Positions 56,066-64,000 of a stretch of DNA of 64,000 nucleotides are shown one piece after another. Positions within the stretch are counted from its first letter, which is position 1, and each line of letters starts with the position of its first letter. The stretch is from assembly GCF_009746125.1 (NCBI RefSeq), contig NZ_CP041352.1:2092436-2156435 (forward strand), in the 5' to 3' direction. The notes under the pieces are model-generated. The model did no database searches. It saw only the letters and a list, made by a program, of their open reading frames with translations, and had not been told where the DNA came from. This DNA comes from Casimicrobium huifangae. Lineage in GTDB: Bacteria; Pseudomonadota; Gammaproteobacteria; Burkholderiales; Casimicrobiaceae. Made by a program: the position numbers and the translations under genes.

Positions 56066-57349
56066 TCAGCCTTGCTGCAGGTGGGCGATCCGGATCATCG
56101 CTGGCGGGTGCGAGTGATGATACGCCGAATAGATCGGGTCCGGCGTCAGCGTATTGGCGTTGTCCTTGTACAACTTGGTCAGCGCGGCGATCAGATCGTC
56201 GCGACTGGCCACCTCAGCCGCGTAACTGTCAGCTTCGAATTCGTGTTTGCGTGAATAGGCAGATGCGAGCGGTGCAACCCAGAAGAGCAGTGGCGGCAGC
56301 GCCAGTGAGAACAGCAGCAACGCGACGCCAGGTGACGCAGCGCCGGTGTCGGTCGGGAAGCCAAATGAGCTGTAGAGCCAGGGCTGGGGCAGCACCCAGG
56401 CCAGCGCCGCCATGAAGGCAAGACTCGCCAGCGCAATGAAAACGATGCGCTTGACTATGTGCTTGCGCTTGAAGTGCCCGAGCTCATGGGCCAGCACGGC
56501 AACAATCTCGCTGGTGCTGAGCCGCTCCAGCAGGGTGTCGAAGAACACGATGCGCTTGGCGCGGCCGAAGCCAGTGAAGTAGGCATTGCCATGCGCCGAG
56601 CGTTTCGACCCGTCCATCACGAACAGCCCGTTGCTGGTGAAGTCCGCCCGCTTCAGCAGCGCCTCAATCGCGCTACGGGTATCGCCGGCGTCCAGCGGTG
56701 AGAACTTGTTGAAGATCGGTGCGATGAAGGTTGGATAGATCGCCAGCATCAGCAACTGGAAGCCGATGAATACCAGCCACGCATACAGCCACCAGAGCGA
56801 GCCGGCGGAACGCATCAGCCAGAACACCAGCGCGGCCAGTGGCAACATCAGCGCCGCCGAGAGCAGGGTGCCCTTGACTAGGTCCGCCCAGAAGGTGGCG
56901 CGGGTTGTCTTGTTGAAGCCAAATTTCTCTTCGATGTGGAAGGTGCTGTAGTAACTGAACGGGATGCCGATCAGCCCGGTGATCGCCGAGAACAGGGCCA
57001 GCAACGCTACTTCGCGCAGCACTGGCATATCGGCGAGTGGCGCTGTCAGCGTCCACAAGCGGCTAAGGCCACCGAACAGGATCAGCGCTGTCACGATCAG
57101 GCCGACGGCCGCCTCAATCTTGCCTAGCTGGCCCTTGGCGAGTGTGTAGTCGGCTGCACGCTGGTGGTCGGCCAGCGGAATGCTGGCGTCAAAAGGCGCC
57201 GGCACCGCATCGCGGTGCGCCGCCACGTGCGCCAGATGACGATTGAGCAGCCAGCGTTCGATGAAGTAGTGAGCCAGCAGGGCGATGATGACAAGCGTGG
57301 CAAAAGTGCCCGGCGATGTGGTTGCCGGGGTCAAGGCGTCGGTGGGCAT
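56066..57349 (-). CDS. M48 family (Ste24/CAAX prenyl protease 1-like) metallopeptidase
   Basis: 427 residues with about six to seven membrane helices. Zinc site HELGH in VLAHELGHFKRKHI; the third ligand Glu is in HEFEADSYAAE. The FHIEEKFGFNKTT segment and the N-terminal PEPTIDASE_M48_N-like region are typical of Ste24 homologues. Presumably cleaves membrane or lipoprotein substrates. Divergent from orn, an arrangement common in Betaproteobacteria. Confidence 0.92.
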   Translation of the reverse strand: MPTDALTPATTSPGTFATLVIIALLAHYFIERWLLNRHLAHVAAHRDAVPAPFDASIPLADHQRAADYTLAKGQLGKIEAAVGLIVTALILFGGLSRLWTLTAPLADMPVLREVALLALFSAITGLIGIPFSYYSTFHIEEKFGFNKTTRATFWADLVKGTLLSAALMLPLAALVFWLMRSAGSLWWLYAWLVFIGFQLLMLAIYPTFIAPIFNKFSPLDAGDTRSAIEALLKRADFTSNGLFVMDGSKRSAHGNAYFTGFGRAKRIVFFDTLLERLSTSEIVAVLAHELGHFKRKHIVKRIVFIALASLAFMAALAWVLPQPWLYSSFGFPTDTGAASPGVALLLFSLALPPLLFWVAPLASAYSRKHEFEADSYAAEVASRDDLIAALTKLYKDNANTLTPDPIYSAYHHSHPPAMIRIAHLQQG

Positions 57350-57477
57350 GCGCTGTGGGAAAATGACTTTGTCTCAATTGTTGTCGATTTTGGGGCGCGC
57401 CGCCGCGTTTCAGCCCCCCAACCCGCGTCCAGGCCCTTTAGGGTGCTTGACCGGGCATTGATTGTTCCATCGCCCAC

Positions 57478-58083
57478 ATGCCGCAAAACCAAAATCACCT
57501 GATCTGGCTCGACATGGAAATGTCCGGCCTGGACCCGGAAATCTGCCGTGTTCTCGAAGTGGCCATTGTCATCACCGACAAGGATCTCAATACTGTCGCA
57601 GAAGGCCCGGTGCTGGTTGTCCACCAGCCCGACGCAGTGCTTGACGCAATGGACGAGTGGAACAAGAACACTCACGGTCGCTCCGGTCTGATCGACAAGG
57701 TCAAGGCCTCGACATTGACCGAGGATGAAGCTTCGCGGCAGATGATCGACTTTCTTGCGAACCACGTGCCGAAAGGCGCGAGCCCGCTGTGCGGCAACAG
57801 CGTGCATCAGGATCGCCGCTTCATGGTTCGCTACATGCCGAAGCTTGAAGCGTACTTTCATTACCGCAATCTGGACGTCAGCACACTCAAGGAACTGGCT
57901 GCCCGCTGGGCGCCTGAGGTGAAGAAGAGCTTCCAGAAGAAGACCCGGCACACGGCGCTGGCTGATGTCTACGAAAGCATCGACGAGCTGAAGCACTACC
58001 GTGATCACTTCATCCGGTTGCCGCAGGCGGTGCCAGCGACGAGTGCTGGGCGTGACGAACTGACCGCCGGAGGCGGTGATTGA
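57478..58083 (+). CDS. orn: Oligoribonuclease
   Basis: 201 residues, DEDDh exonuclease that degrades 2-5 nt RNA and pGpG. Motifs: [45 protein letters not shown] (His-x4-Asp). The C-terminal tail of about 20 residues after HYRDHF is extra. Its stop overlaps the TTG start of the NUDIX gene. Confidence 0.96.
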   Translation: MPQNQNHLIWLDMEMSGLDPEICRVLEVAIVITDKDLNTVAEGPVLVVHQPDAVLDAMDEWNKNTHGRSGLIDKVKASTLTEDEASRQMIDFLANHVPKGASPLCGNSVHQDRRFMVRYMPKLEAYFHYRNLDVSTLKELAARWAPEVKKSFQKKTRHTALADVYESIDELKHYRDHFIRLPQAVPATSAGRDELTAGGGD

Positions 58084-58610
58084 AGTTTTGTTCTGCGTGC
58101 GGCAGCGCTGACATCGGGCTGCGCATTCCCGACGGTGACCACCGTGAACGCTATGTCTGCAGCAACTGCAGCACCGTGCATTACAAAAATCCGCTGATCG
58201 TTTGTGGTGTGGTGCCGGTATTTGAAGATCGGGTCATGCTTTGCCGCCGTGGCATTGAGCCACGCTACGGCAAGTGGACGCTGCCGGCGGGTTTCATGGA
58301 AAACGGCGAATCGGTGGAAGAAGGTGCCCAGCGCGAATTGCTGGAGGAAGCCGCCGCGACGGTGACGCTCGGGCCGCTGCTGACGGTGCTGTCGGTTCCC
58401 TACATCTCGCAGGTGCACATGATGTATCTGGGCACCATGTCCGAGCCGAAGTTCGCCACCACGCCCGAGAGCACCGAAATCGCGCTGTTCGGGGAGCACG
58501 AGATTCCCTGGAAGGAACTGGCGTTTCGCACGGTCAAGACGGCGCTGGAACACTATTTTGAATGTCGCCGCAGCGGTGAATTCACCCTCAAGCGGGCCAA
58601 AATCGAGTGA
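58080..58610 (+). CDS. NUDIX hydrolase with N-terminal zinc ribbon
   Basis: 176 residues. Zinc ribbon CSACGS...CSNCS (residues 4-30), then a NUDIX domain whose box is spread as [21 protein letters not shown] (GX5EX7REUXEEXGU with the last Gly replaced by Ala). Similar to NudC-like or YjaD-related pyrophosphatases but lacking the NudC SQPWPFPxS motif. The start is TTG 58080, overlapping orn's stop, supported by GGAGG six bases upstream; likely translationally coupled. Confidence 0.9.
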   Translation: MKFCSACGSADIGLRIPDGDHRERYVCSNCSTVHYKNPLIVCGVVPVFEDRVMLCRRGIEPRYGKWTLPAGFMENGESVEEGAQRELLEEAAATVTLGPLLTVLSVPYISQVHMMYLGTMSEPKFATTPESTEIALFGEHEIPWKELAFRTVKTALEHYFECRRSGEFTLKRAKIE

Positions 58611-58671
58611 TTGCGGACAATCGTCATTGGATACAGCTTTTTGCTGAAATGACCATTGGATAAGGGCTCAG

Positions 58672-59283
58672 GTGGTGAAAACACCAGAAGTCGATCAAAT
58701 TCAGAGCCAAATGCACGATTCGCAGCCTGTCATTCGCCCGCTGGACGCCTCCACGCTGCCGGATTTCCTTCATTTTTTCGATCACGACGCCTTTGCCGAC
58801 AATCCGCGCTGGGCGTTTTGCTACTGCCAGTTTCTCTACGTTGATCACAATCAGGTGAACTGGAAGGCGCGAACGCTCGACGAGAACCGGACCGCAGCCT
58901 GTGACCGGGTTGGCGCCGAGCGCATGCGGGGGCATCTGGCCTGGCTGGATGGCAAGGTGGTCGCCTGGTGCAACGCGGCGCCGCGGCCGATGATGCATTC
59001 GTTTGACGATCAGCCGGTTGCTGACGCTGATCGCATCGGCATGATCGGCTGCTTCGTGGTGGCCAAACCGTATCGGCGACGCGGCCTTGCTCGTGCCTTG
59101 CTGCGTGCCGCGTGCGATGCTTTCGCCGCACAGGGGCTCGTCTGCGCGCAGGCGCTGGCGCAGCGCAACGCGGGTAGCGAGGCCGAAAACCACTTTGGGC
59201 CGTTGGCGATGTACCTGTCCGAGGGCTTCGTGGTGCAGAGTGAGGACGACGACGGCGTCGTTGTCCTCCGCAAGTCGCTCTAA
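58672..59283 (+). CDS. GNAT-family acetyltransferase
   Basis: About 203 residues. Acetyl-CoA motif FVVAKPYRRRGLARALLRAA (R-R-x-G-x-A) and a preceding IGMIGC strand are clear. The N-terminal part (IRPLDASTLPDFLHFF, AFCYCQFLYV) is of a longer GNAT type. GTG 58672 or 58675 has AAGGG upstream; ATG 58711 starts exactly at the domain without a ribosome site. The substrate is unknown. Confidence 0.85.
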   Translation: MVKTPEVDQIQSQMHDSQPVIRPLDASTLPDFLHFFDHDAFADNPRWAFCYCQFLYVDHNQVNWKARTLDENRTAACDRVGAERMRGHLAWLDGKVVAWCNAAPRPMMHSFDDQPVADADRIGMIGCFVVAKPYRRRGLARALLRAACDAFAAQGLVCAQALAQRNAGSEAENHFGPLAMYLSEGFVVQSEDDDGVVVLRKSL

Positions 59284-59338
59284 ATCCTCACAAGGCGCAT
59301 TGATGCCTGGCTGCGGCACTGCAGCGTCGCATCAGTGC

Positions 59339-59737
59339 TCAAGTCGACGACGGTTCAAGCTTCGCGCCATGCTCGGCGAGCAGCAGTCGCAGGATCGATC
59401 GATGGCAGTGCGACTCGTTCTCGCAGTAGCAGCCTACCGAGAAATTGGTCCCCTGCGATAGCGCAGCCAGCAGGCGCAGTGAATGCGCGTTCTCGGGGGC
59501 GTCCATTTCGGCGCGGTACTTCTTCGTGAACGTCGCCCATTGTTTGGCCGTGGTCGCCTCCTGCCCGAGCTTCATCGTCTCCACGCTGGGCGCCAGATTC
59601 GGGTACCAGACGTCATACCAATTCTGTTTGGCGAACTCCGTCTTCGGCACGCCGCGCGGCGGCCGGCGAACTGTACCGATGCGCAGGCCTTCGCCTTCGC
59701 TGCGCGCGCTGCCCAGCCTGACAATGCGGATGCTCAT
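59339..59737 (-). CDS. DUF488 family protein
   Basis: 132 residues. Family marks: IRIVRLGSAR at the start, FAKQNWYDVWYPNLAPS, FTKKYRAEM and the CYCENESHCHRSIL motif with conserved Cys and His. Function unknown, possibly a nucleic-acid or metal-binding role. 21 bases downstream of an NTF2-like gene on the same strand. Confidence 0.88.
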   Translation of the reverse strand: MSIRIVRLGSARSEGEGLRIGTVRRPPRGVPKTEFAKQNWYDVWYPNLAPSVETMKLGQEATTAKQWATFTKKYRAEMDAPENAHSLRLLAALSQGTNFSVGCYCENESHCHRSILRLLLAEHGAKLEPSST

Positions 59738-59758
59738 TGCATTTCTCCCCTTGAGTCG

Positions 59759-60235
59759 TCAGGGCTTCTTGCCCTCGCGAATGCGCTTGACCACCTCGCT
59801 GGCCAGTTCGTTTGGTACTGGAATCGTCAAATGGTATTGCTCGATGCGCCACTGCCCGTCAATCAGCCTGAGCACACCGGTGCCGCGGCAGCGCCCGAGG
59901 CCGGCGTTGTCCAGCAGCTCGTCAAACGAAGCGTGTTTGCCATCCGCGGCGACGGTGATGTTGCGTTCGACTTTGGTGTACGTCCAGCCACGTCCCTTGT
60001 CGAAATGCGGCTTGGCGTAGGCCTTGAACTGCGCAACCGTCCAGCGCTCGCTGGCGTCGGTGCCGATGAAGACACCCTCTGGCGCGAACAGAGAGAAATA
60101 CTCCTCGAACTGCGCCCTGGCTGCTGCCTGATGAAAGCGGTCCAGGGTTTGGCTGGCGGCATCCTGCGCCGGGTTGGCAGCAGCGAGGTTGGTGATGGCG
60201 ACAGCGGCGACAGTGGCGACGATTTTGCGGAGCAT
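59759..60235 (-). CDS. Exported NTF2-like (SnoaL/DUF4440) protein
   Basis: 158 residues. Signal peptide (cleavage near AAANP), then an NTF2-fold domain: TLDRFHQAAARAQFEEYFSLFAPEGVFIGTDASERW, KAYAKPHF, RNITVAADGKHASF, GTGVLRLIDGQWRIEQYHLTIPVPN. Function unknown. The second NTF2-like protein of the window, not close to that at 5404-5814. Confidence 0.85.
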   Translation of the reverse strand: MLRKIVATVAAVAITNLAAANPAQDAASQTLDRFHQAAARAQFEEYFSLFAPEGVFIGTDASERWTVAQFKAYAKPHFDKGRGWTYTKVERNITVAADGKHASFDELLDNAGLGRCRGTGVLRLIDGQWRIEQYHLTIPVPNELASEVVKRIREGKKP

Positions 60236-60369
60236 GGCAGACGTTCTCTCGCGACGTGACGATCAAATGCCAATTTCATCACGACTGAACGGCCCGGTCT
60301 TCCCTATCGATGCGTGGCACCACGCTTGCATTTGGGGTTCGCTGTCCCAAAATGCCTTCGACGAGGTCA

Positions 60370-61266
60370 ATGATGAAAAAAATCCTTCGCATTCAACGTG
60401 CGCCCACCCCGCACTGGGTCGGTAACGGCTTCCACGTCAACTCCCTGTTTTTCTACGGGCAGGACGCCGAAGCCTTCAGTCCGTTCCTGATGCTCGATTA
60501 CGGGGCGCCCCGAACCTTTGCGCCGTCCAGTGAACCACGTGGCGTCGGGCAGCATCCGCATCGAGGCTTTGAGACCGTCACCGTGGCCTATCAGGGCGAG
60601 ATCGAGCATCACGATTCCGAAGGAAATCGCGGCATCATCGGGCCCGGCGACGTGCAATGGATGACTGCGGCGTCGGGCATCATCCACGAGGAGTGGCTGT
60701 CGCCCGAATTCAATGCCCGCGGCGGCACGCTGGAGATGGCGCAACTTTGGGTGAATCTGCCGGCCAGGGACAAGATGGCGCCGCCGGCCTACCAGGGCAT
60801 TCTCAAGTCGCAAATCCCCTCGGTAGTGGCGACCGGCGGTGCCCGGGTGCAGGTCATTGCAGGCGAATTTGCAGGCAGTGCCGATGGGGCTGTCACCAGC
60901 GGCCCGGCACGGACGTTTTCGCCGGTGAACGTGTGGGACGTGCAACTCGCTGCGGGGCAGGTGATTGATCTGGATCTGCACGCCGGCTACACAACGCTGT
61001 TTGCCGTGCTCAAGGGCAAGGTGAACGTGAATGCAACGCAGGAAGCAAGCTCGCCGTCGCTGGTGGTGCTCGACCGGGAAGGCACTGCGGCGCGGCTGGA
61101 GGCGATCGGTGGTGACGCCACGGTGCTGGTGTTGCACGGCGAACCGCTCAACGAGCCAGTCGCTGGCTACGGCCCCTTTGTGATGAACACGCGCGAGGAA
61201 ATCATGCAGGCCATGCAGGACTTTCAGCGCGGCACATTTATCCGCCAGAAGGTGGCCAGCGCGTAG
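60370..61266 (+). CDS. Pirin family protein
   Basis: 298 residues, bicupin. Iron site residues in HPHRGFETVTVAY and a later His/Glu (DSEGN..GPGDVQWMTAASGIIHEE). Family segments: FSPFLMLDYGAP and MAQLWVNLPARDKMAPPAYQ. Some pirins are quercetinases, others regulators; the role here is undetermined. The frame is open from 60310; ATG 60370 (or 60373) with GAGG upstream starts at the conserved MKKILRIQ. Followed by a strong terminator. Confidence 0.9.
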   Translation: MMKKILRIQRAPTPHWVGNGFHVNSLFFYGQDAEAFSPFLMLDYGAPRTFAPSSEPRGVGQHPHRGFETVTVAYQGEIEHHDSEGNRGIIGPGDVQWMTAASGIIHEEWLSPEFNARGGTLEMAQLWVNLPARDKMAPPAYQGILKSQIPSVVATGGARVQVIAGEFAGSADGAVTSGPARTFSPVNVWDVQLAAGQVIDLDLHAGYTTLFAVLKGKVNVNATQEASSPSLVVLDREGTAARLEAIGGDATVLVLHGEPLNEPVAGYGPFVMNTREEIMQAMQDFQRGTFIRQKVASA

Positions 61267-61283
61267 GCATCGGCGACACGTAG

Positions 61284-61309
61284 CCCGGCTGCTAGCAGCC
61301 GGGGTTTTT
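61284..61309 (+). terminator. Rho-independent terminator of the pirin gene
   Basis: Perfect 9-bp stem CCCGGCTGC/GCAGCCGGG around TA, followed by GTTTTT, 18 bases after the pirin stop. The stop codon of rnfH on the other strand begins right after it. Confidence 0.88.
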
Positions 61310-61621
61310 CTACGTCTGGGCCTGTCGCGCAGCCCGCCGTGTGCGGCCCTGCCAGCGGTAGCCCTGTTCCGTTGCCCGTTTCTTCCGGGCCGCTTTCGGG
61401 TCTGCAATCAACGGGCGATACAGCTCGATGCGGTCGCCGTCGGAGAGCAGGGTGTCAGGGGGCATCCGTTTTCCCCAGATACCGGCATCAATTGCGTCTG
61501 GTGTCTGGCCGGACACCGCCAGCGCGTCCGCGAGTGAGGAGCCAGCGGGCAGCGACAGTAGCGTCTGCTCCAGGCGATCAGGCCACGCCGAGACGAGTGT
61601 GACGGAAATTGAAGCAGTCAT
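61310..61621 (-). CDS. rnfH: RnfH family ubiquitin-like protein
   Basis: 103 residues, beta-grasp fold: [67 protein letters not shown]. Conserved partner of ratA, directly downstream of it here and divergent from smpB. Cellular role unclear despite the Rnf name. Confidence 0.93.
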   Translation of the reverse strand: MTASISVTLVSAWPDRLEQTLLSLPAGSSLADALAVSGQTPDAIDAGIWGKRMPPDTLLSDGDRIELYRPLIADPKAARKKRATEQGYRWQGRTRRAARQAQT

Positions 61622-61630
61622 GGCTCGGCT

Positions 61631-62059
61631 TTACAGGTGCAAGGCTTCAGCCCGCCGCACAAAAGCATCGACGAAAGACGAGGCAATGCGGTCAAACACC
61701 GGCGCCACCAGATTGCCGATCAACCCGTCAAACGCATAGTTCAACTCAAACTCGACTTTGCAGCCAACGTCGCCCAACTGCTTGAACCGCCACTGGCCGC
61801 TCAACCTGGAGAATGGCCCGCTCAGCAGCGCCAGATCAATGCGCTCGTTCGGCACCAGCGTGTTGTGGGTGGTGAAAGTCTGCTGTACGCCCAGATAGGC
61901 GATATCCACCGCTGCCTGCATATGCGTGTCCGACTGTTCCAGGATGCGGCCGCCCCCGCACCACGGCAGGAACTCCGGGTAGGACGGAACGTCATTCACC
62001 AGCGCGTACATCTTGGCCGCAGGGTGGGTGACCAGTATCGAACGGACGACATGCTTCAT
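61631..62059 (-). CDS. ratA: RatA/Coq10 family START-like protein
   Basis: 142 residues, polyketide cyclase/START fold: [61 protein letters not shown]. Relatives are reported to bind ubiquinone-like lipids (Coq10) or to block 70S assembly (RatA toxin). ATG 62059 is at the conserved start; the longer frame to 62080 adds an unlikely tail. Confidence 0.9.
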   Translation of the reverse strand: MKHVVRSILVTHPAAKMYALVNDVPSYPEFLPWCGGGRILEQSDTHMQAAVDIAYLGVQQTFTTHNTLVPNERIDLALLSGPFSRLSGQWRFKQLGDVGCKVEFELNYAFDGLIGNLVAPVFDRIASSFVDAFVRRAEALHL

Positions 62060-62101
62060 CGCCGCAGCGCCGTGCGGCACGGCATCCCTAAAATCCAGTC
62101 A

Positions 62102-62554
62102 ATGAGCATTGTCGACAACAAAAAGGCTTTCTTCGATTATTTCATCGAAGACCGCTACGAGGCCGGGCTGGAGCTGGAAGGCTGGGAGGTCAAGGCCATC
62201 CGCGCCGGCCGGGTGGGCATCAAGGAGGCCTACGTCCGCGTCATCCGCAGTCAGGTCTGGCTGGTCGGCGCCAATATCAGCCCGCTCAACAGCGCTTCCA
62301 CCCACATACGTCCGGACGCCATCCGCATGCGTCGCTGCCTGCTGCACCGGGAAGAAATCAACAAACTGATCGGCAAGGTCAAGGAAAAGGGCTACACCCT
62401 CATCCCGATCAACCTGCATTTCTCAAAGGGCCGCGTAAAACTTGAAATCGGCCTGGCCAAAGGCAAGAAAGACCACGACAAGCGCGCCGCGATCAAGGAT
62501 CGGGAGAATCAGCGGGACGCGGCGGATGCGATGAAGAAGGCGGGTAGAGCGTAG
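62102..62554 (+). CDS. smpB: SsrA-binding protein SmpB
   Basis: 150 residues. [32 protein letters not shown] is the family start, [28 protein letters not shown] the core, and [14 protein letters not shown] the basic C-terminal tail that enters the ribosome. Works with tmRNA in rescue of stalled ribosomes. The frame is open far upstream, but ATG 62102 is the conserved start. No ssrA gene follows within the window. Confidence 0.96.
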   Translation: MSIVDNKKAFFDYFIEDRYEAGLELEGWEVKAIRAGRVGIKEAYVRVIRSQVWLVGANISPLNSASTHIRPDAIRMRRCLLHREEINKLIGKVKEKGYTLIPINLHFSKGRVKLEIGLAKGKKDHDKRAAIKDRENQRDAADAMKKAGRA

Positions 62555-62756
62555 CAAGTTTCCCCGGGCTCGCGAAATTGCTCACCCTACCTGTCCAGGT
62601 GGGGAGCCTTACTGCGTTACCACGTAGGCTACGGTGATGCGTCTACAGCGGGTCCAACAGGTGAATCGGCAAAGGTCAGACTGCCGTTTCGGTGCATCGC
62701 CAGATTCGCTATGCTCGTGGCTAGCACGTGAGGCGGAGCAGGGGGCCGCATGGGGC

Positions 62757-64000
62757 ATGCATACTGGTGACGATGTCGCGCTTCGTGTAGAACGGCTTAC
62801 GGTGCTGTTTGCCGATCTCGTCGAGTCCTCGCAAATGCTGGCTGATGACGAAATTGCCGGTGTGAGGCGCATCGCCCGGTTGTTTGCTGACGTGACCGGC
62901 GCCGCGGCTGATGGAGGTTCGGGCAGATTGCTTGAGCGTCGCGGTGATGGGCTCATATTTTTGTTCCGTCACGCCATCGACGCCGCCAACGCCGCGTCTG
63001 CGATTCACCGGACAGCCGCGAGCTTTGATGCGGTCAACGGCAGTGCGTTTGTGTTTCGGATTGGGTTGCACTGCGCAAACGTACTCGATCATGACGGCGT
63101 GCGGTTTGGCCTTGGCTTGTCAATCTGCTCCCGCATTGCCAGTCTGGCATTGCCCGGGCAATCGCTGGTCTCTACCGAGTGCCGAGATGAACTCGCTGGC
63201 TTTGCTCACCTGACGCTTGTGGACAAGGGGCGCTGCTATATCAAGGGGGCATCCGATCCGATACGTGTGTTTGAGCTGGCGAGGCGGCAGGGAGGCATGG
63301 CTGCAGGAAGCCTGCCGAAAAGTCAGGTTCAGACCTCGGTTACCCTGGCTGTGTTTCCGCTCAGTCATCTTAGCCTCGCGCCGGCAAATGAAAGTCAGAA
63401 TGGCGCGGCGGTCGGTGACGTTTACGCCGATCTTGCATTGCAGGCGTTCTCGCGGTGCACAGGCATCGAACTGATTTCCCGCCTTTCGTCCGCTGCAGCG
63501 GCGCGGGCGGTCCGATCCGGTGCGCAACTGACGACAGTCATTTCGGCTGACTATGTACTTTCCGGCACCTGGCAACAGCCAGCGGGCGATGAGTATCGTT
63601 TTGCAGTGGAGTTGATGAGTACGGTCGACGGCAGAGTGGTATGGCATGACAGCGCCCGCGCGACCGCCGTTGAATTGCTTGCCCCCGAGTCGCAATACTT
63701 TCTGCGCATCGTGTCCGAGGCAACCCACCGCATTGCGGGCCGAGAGCTCGAAACAAGCAGGACAGCGCCGCTTCCAACGGTACCGACGCACTCTCTGGTG
63801 CTTTCAAGTATCAGTCTTATGCACCGCCTCGGACGCGATGACTTTGACTCAGCCCTTTCGCTCATCGAGCGAGTTGCCGAACGGGCGCCGCGTCATGCGG
63901 TACCGCACGCCTGGCGCGCACGCTGGCATACGTTTCGCGTCGTACAGGGTTGGGCGCATCACGATCAGCGCGATCACGAACAGGCCAAGCGCGAGAGTGA
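62757..64000 (+). CDS. Class III nucleotidyl cyclase-like protein with TolB-like middle part (cut by right edge)
   Basis: The frame runs open to the last base, so the gene continues outside. Start ATG 62757 gives MHTGDDVALRVERLTVLFAD; ATG 62637 in the same frame would add 40 residues of non-protein-like composition. The cyclase homology domain covers about 10-175: LTVLFADLVESS and LERRGDGLIFLF hold the two metal Asp positions. The substrate loop reads GLGLSICSRIASLA, where the usual Asn before the Arg (NxxxR) is Ser, so activity is uncertain. From about 190 a TolB/FlgO-like domain (SVTLAVFPLSHLSLA, ADYVLSGTWQQ, GRVVWHD) and then the start of a helical-repeat region follow. Confidence 0.82.
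   Translation, partial: MHTGDDVALRVERLTVLFADLVESSQMLADDEIAGVRRIARLFADVTGAAADGGSGRLLERRGDGLIFLFRHAIDAANAASAIHRTAASFDAVNGSAFVFRIGLHCANVLDHDGVRFGLGLSICSRIASLALPGQSLVSTECRDELAGFAHLTLVDKGRCYIKGASDPIRVFELARRQGGMAAGSLPKSQVQTSVTLAVFPLSHLSLAPANESQNGAAVGDVYADLALQAFSRCTGIELISRLSSAAAARAVRSGAQLTTVISADYVLSGTWQQPAGDEYRFAVELMSTVDGRVVWHDSARATAVELLAPESQYFLRIVSEATHRIAGRELETSRTAPLPTVPTHSLVLSSISLMHRLGRDDFDSALSLIERVAERAPRHAVPHAWRARWHTFRVVQGWAHHDQRDHEQAKRES

Noticed and set aside
62637-62756. N-terminal extension of the right-edge cyclase gene from ATG 62637
   Set aside because: The 40 extra residues are Arg/Gln/Cys-rich without family resemblance, and the cyclase domain begins just after ATG 62757; kept only as an alternative start.

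Overview
The window looks like chromosomal DNA from a GC-rich betaproteobacterium, most likely of the order Burkholderiales. Pointers are a Bug/TctC solute-binding protein, folP close to glmM, oligoribonuclease divergent from a CAAX-type M48 protease, ratA-rnfH divergent from smpB, and type B ribosomal protein L31. The genus cannot be fixed from sequence alone. No rRNA, tRNA, CRISPR array or prophage was seen. About 58 genes are supported. The first is cut by the left edge and the last (a cyclase-like gene) by the right edge.

Layout. 1-3.2 kb: end of a surface protein with a DUF5648-like domain, hemA (5-aminolevulinate synthase) and divergent folP. 3.2-7.0 kb: accessory genes separating folP from glmM. 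They start with two integron-type gene cassettes (HNH nuclease; unknown protein) marked by attC sites but with no integrase, then an OXA-2-like class D beta-lactamase, an NTF2-fold protein, an acetyltransferase and a DUF3224 protein. 7-18.6 kb: glmM, a DUF599 membrane protein, a patatin/Omp85-type secreted phospholipase, an MFS carrier, a large membrane protein, a PhoD-like phosphatase and a double AAA+ ATPase. 18.7-25 kb: Bug protein, a 270-bp inverted-repeat element, an exonuclease/GIY-YIG fusion, an AEC carrier, a CorC/HlyC protein and an aminotransferase. 25-32.4 kb: a lipoprotein, then an iron-uptake operon (TonB-dependent receptor, PKHD hydroxylase, TonB, ExbB, ExbD) behind a Fur-box-like site, and a glutathione transferase. 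32.5-38 kb: a 1061-residue beta-propeller/di-heme/DUF5648 protein and two transporters. 38-42.5 kb: accessory region with an orphan 563-residue protein bearing a HEPN-like motif, a Phd/PIN toxin-antitoxin pair, a REP pair, an aldo/keto reductase and a 390-bp element whose inverted ends are triple-hairpin arrays. 42.5-62.6 kb: mostly housekeeping genes (Do protease, proB, obgE, rpmE2, htpX, trhO, a KAS III-like enzyme, rsgA, a pterin dehydratase, M48 protease, orn, pirin, rnfH, ratA, smpB). 62.7 kb to the end: a class III cyclase-like protein.

The most coherent functional unit is the iron operon: receptor, Fe(II)/2-oxoglutarate hydroxylase and its own TonB-ExbB-ExbD energiser, probably Fur-controlled. 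The most notable observations are the integrase-less cassettes beside an OXA-2-like gene, the two non-coding inverted-repeat elements (one supplies the C-terminus of a nuclease gene; the other keeps its hairpins through a compensatory base change), and the HEPN-motif orphan next to a toxin-antitoxin pair.
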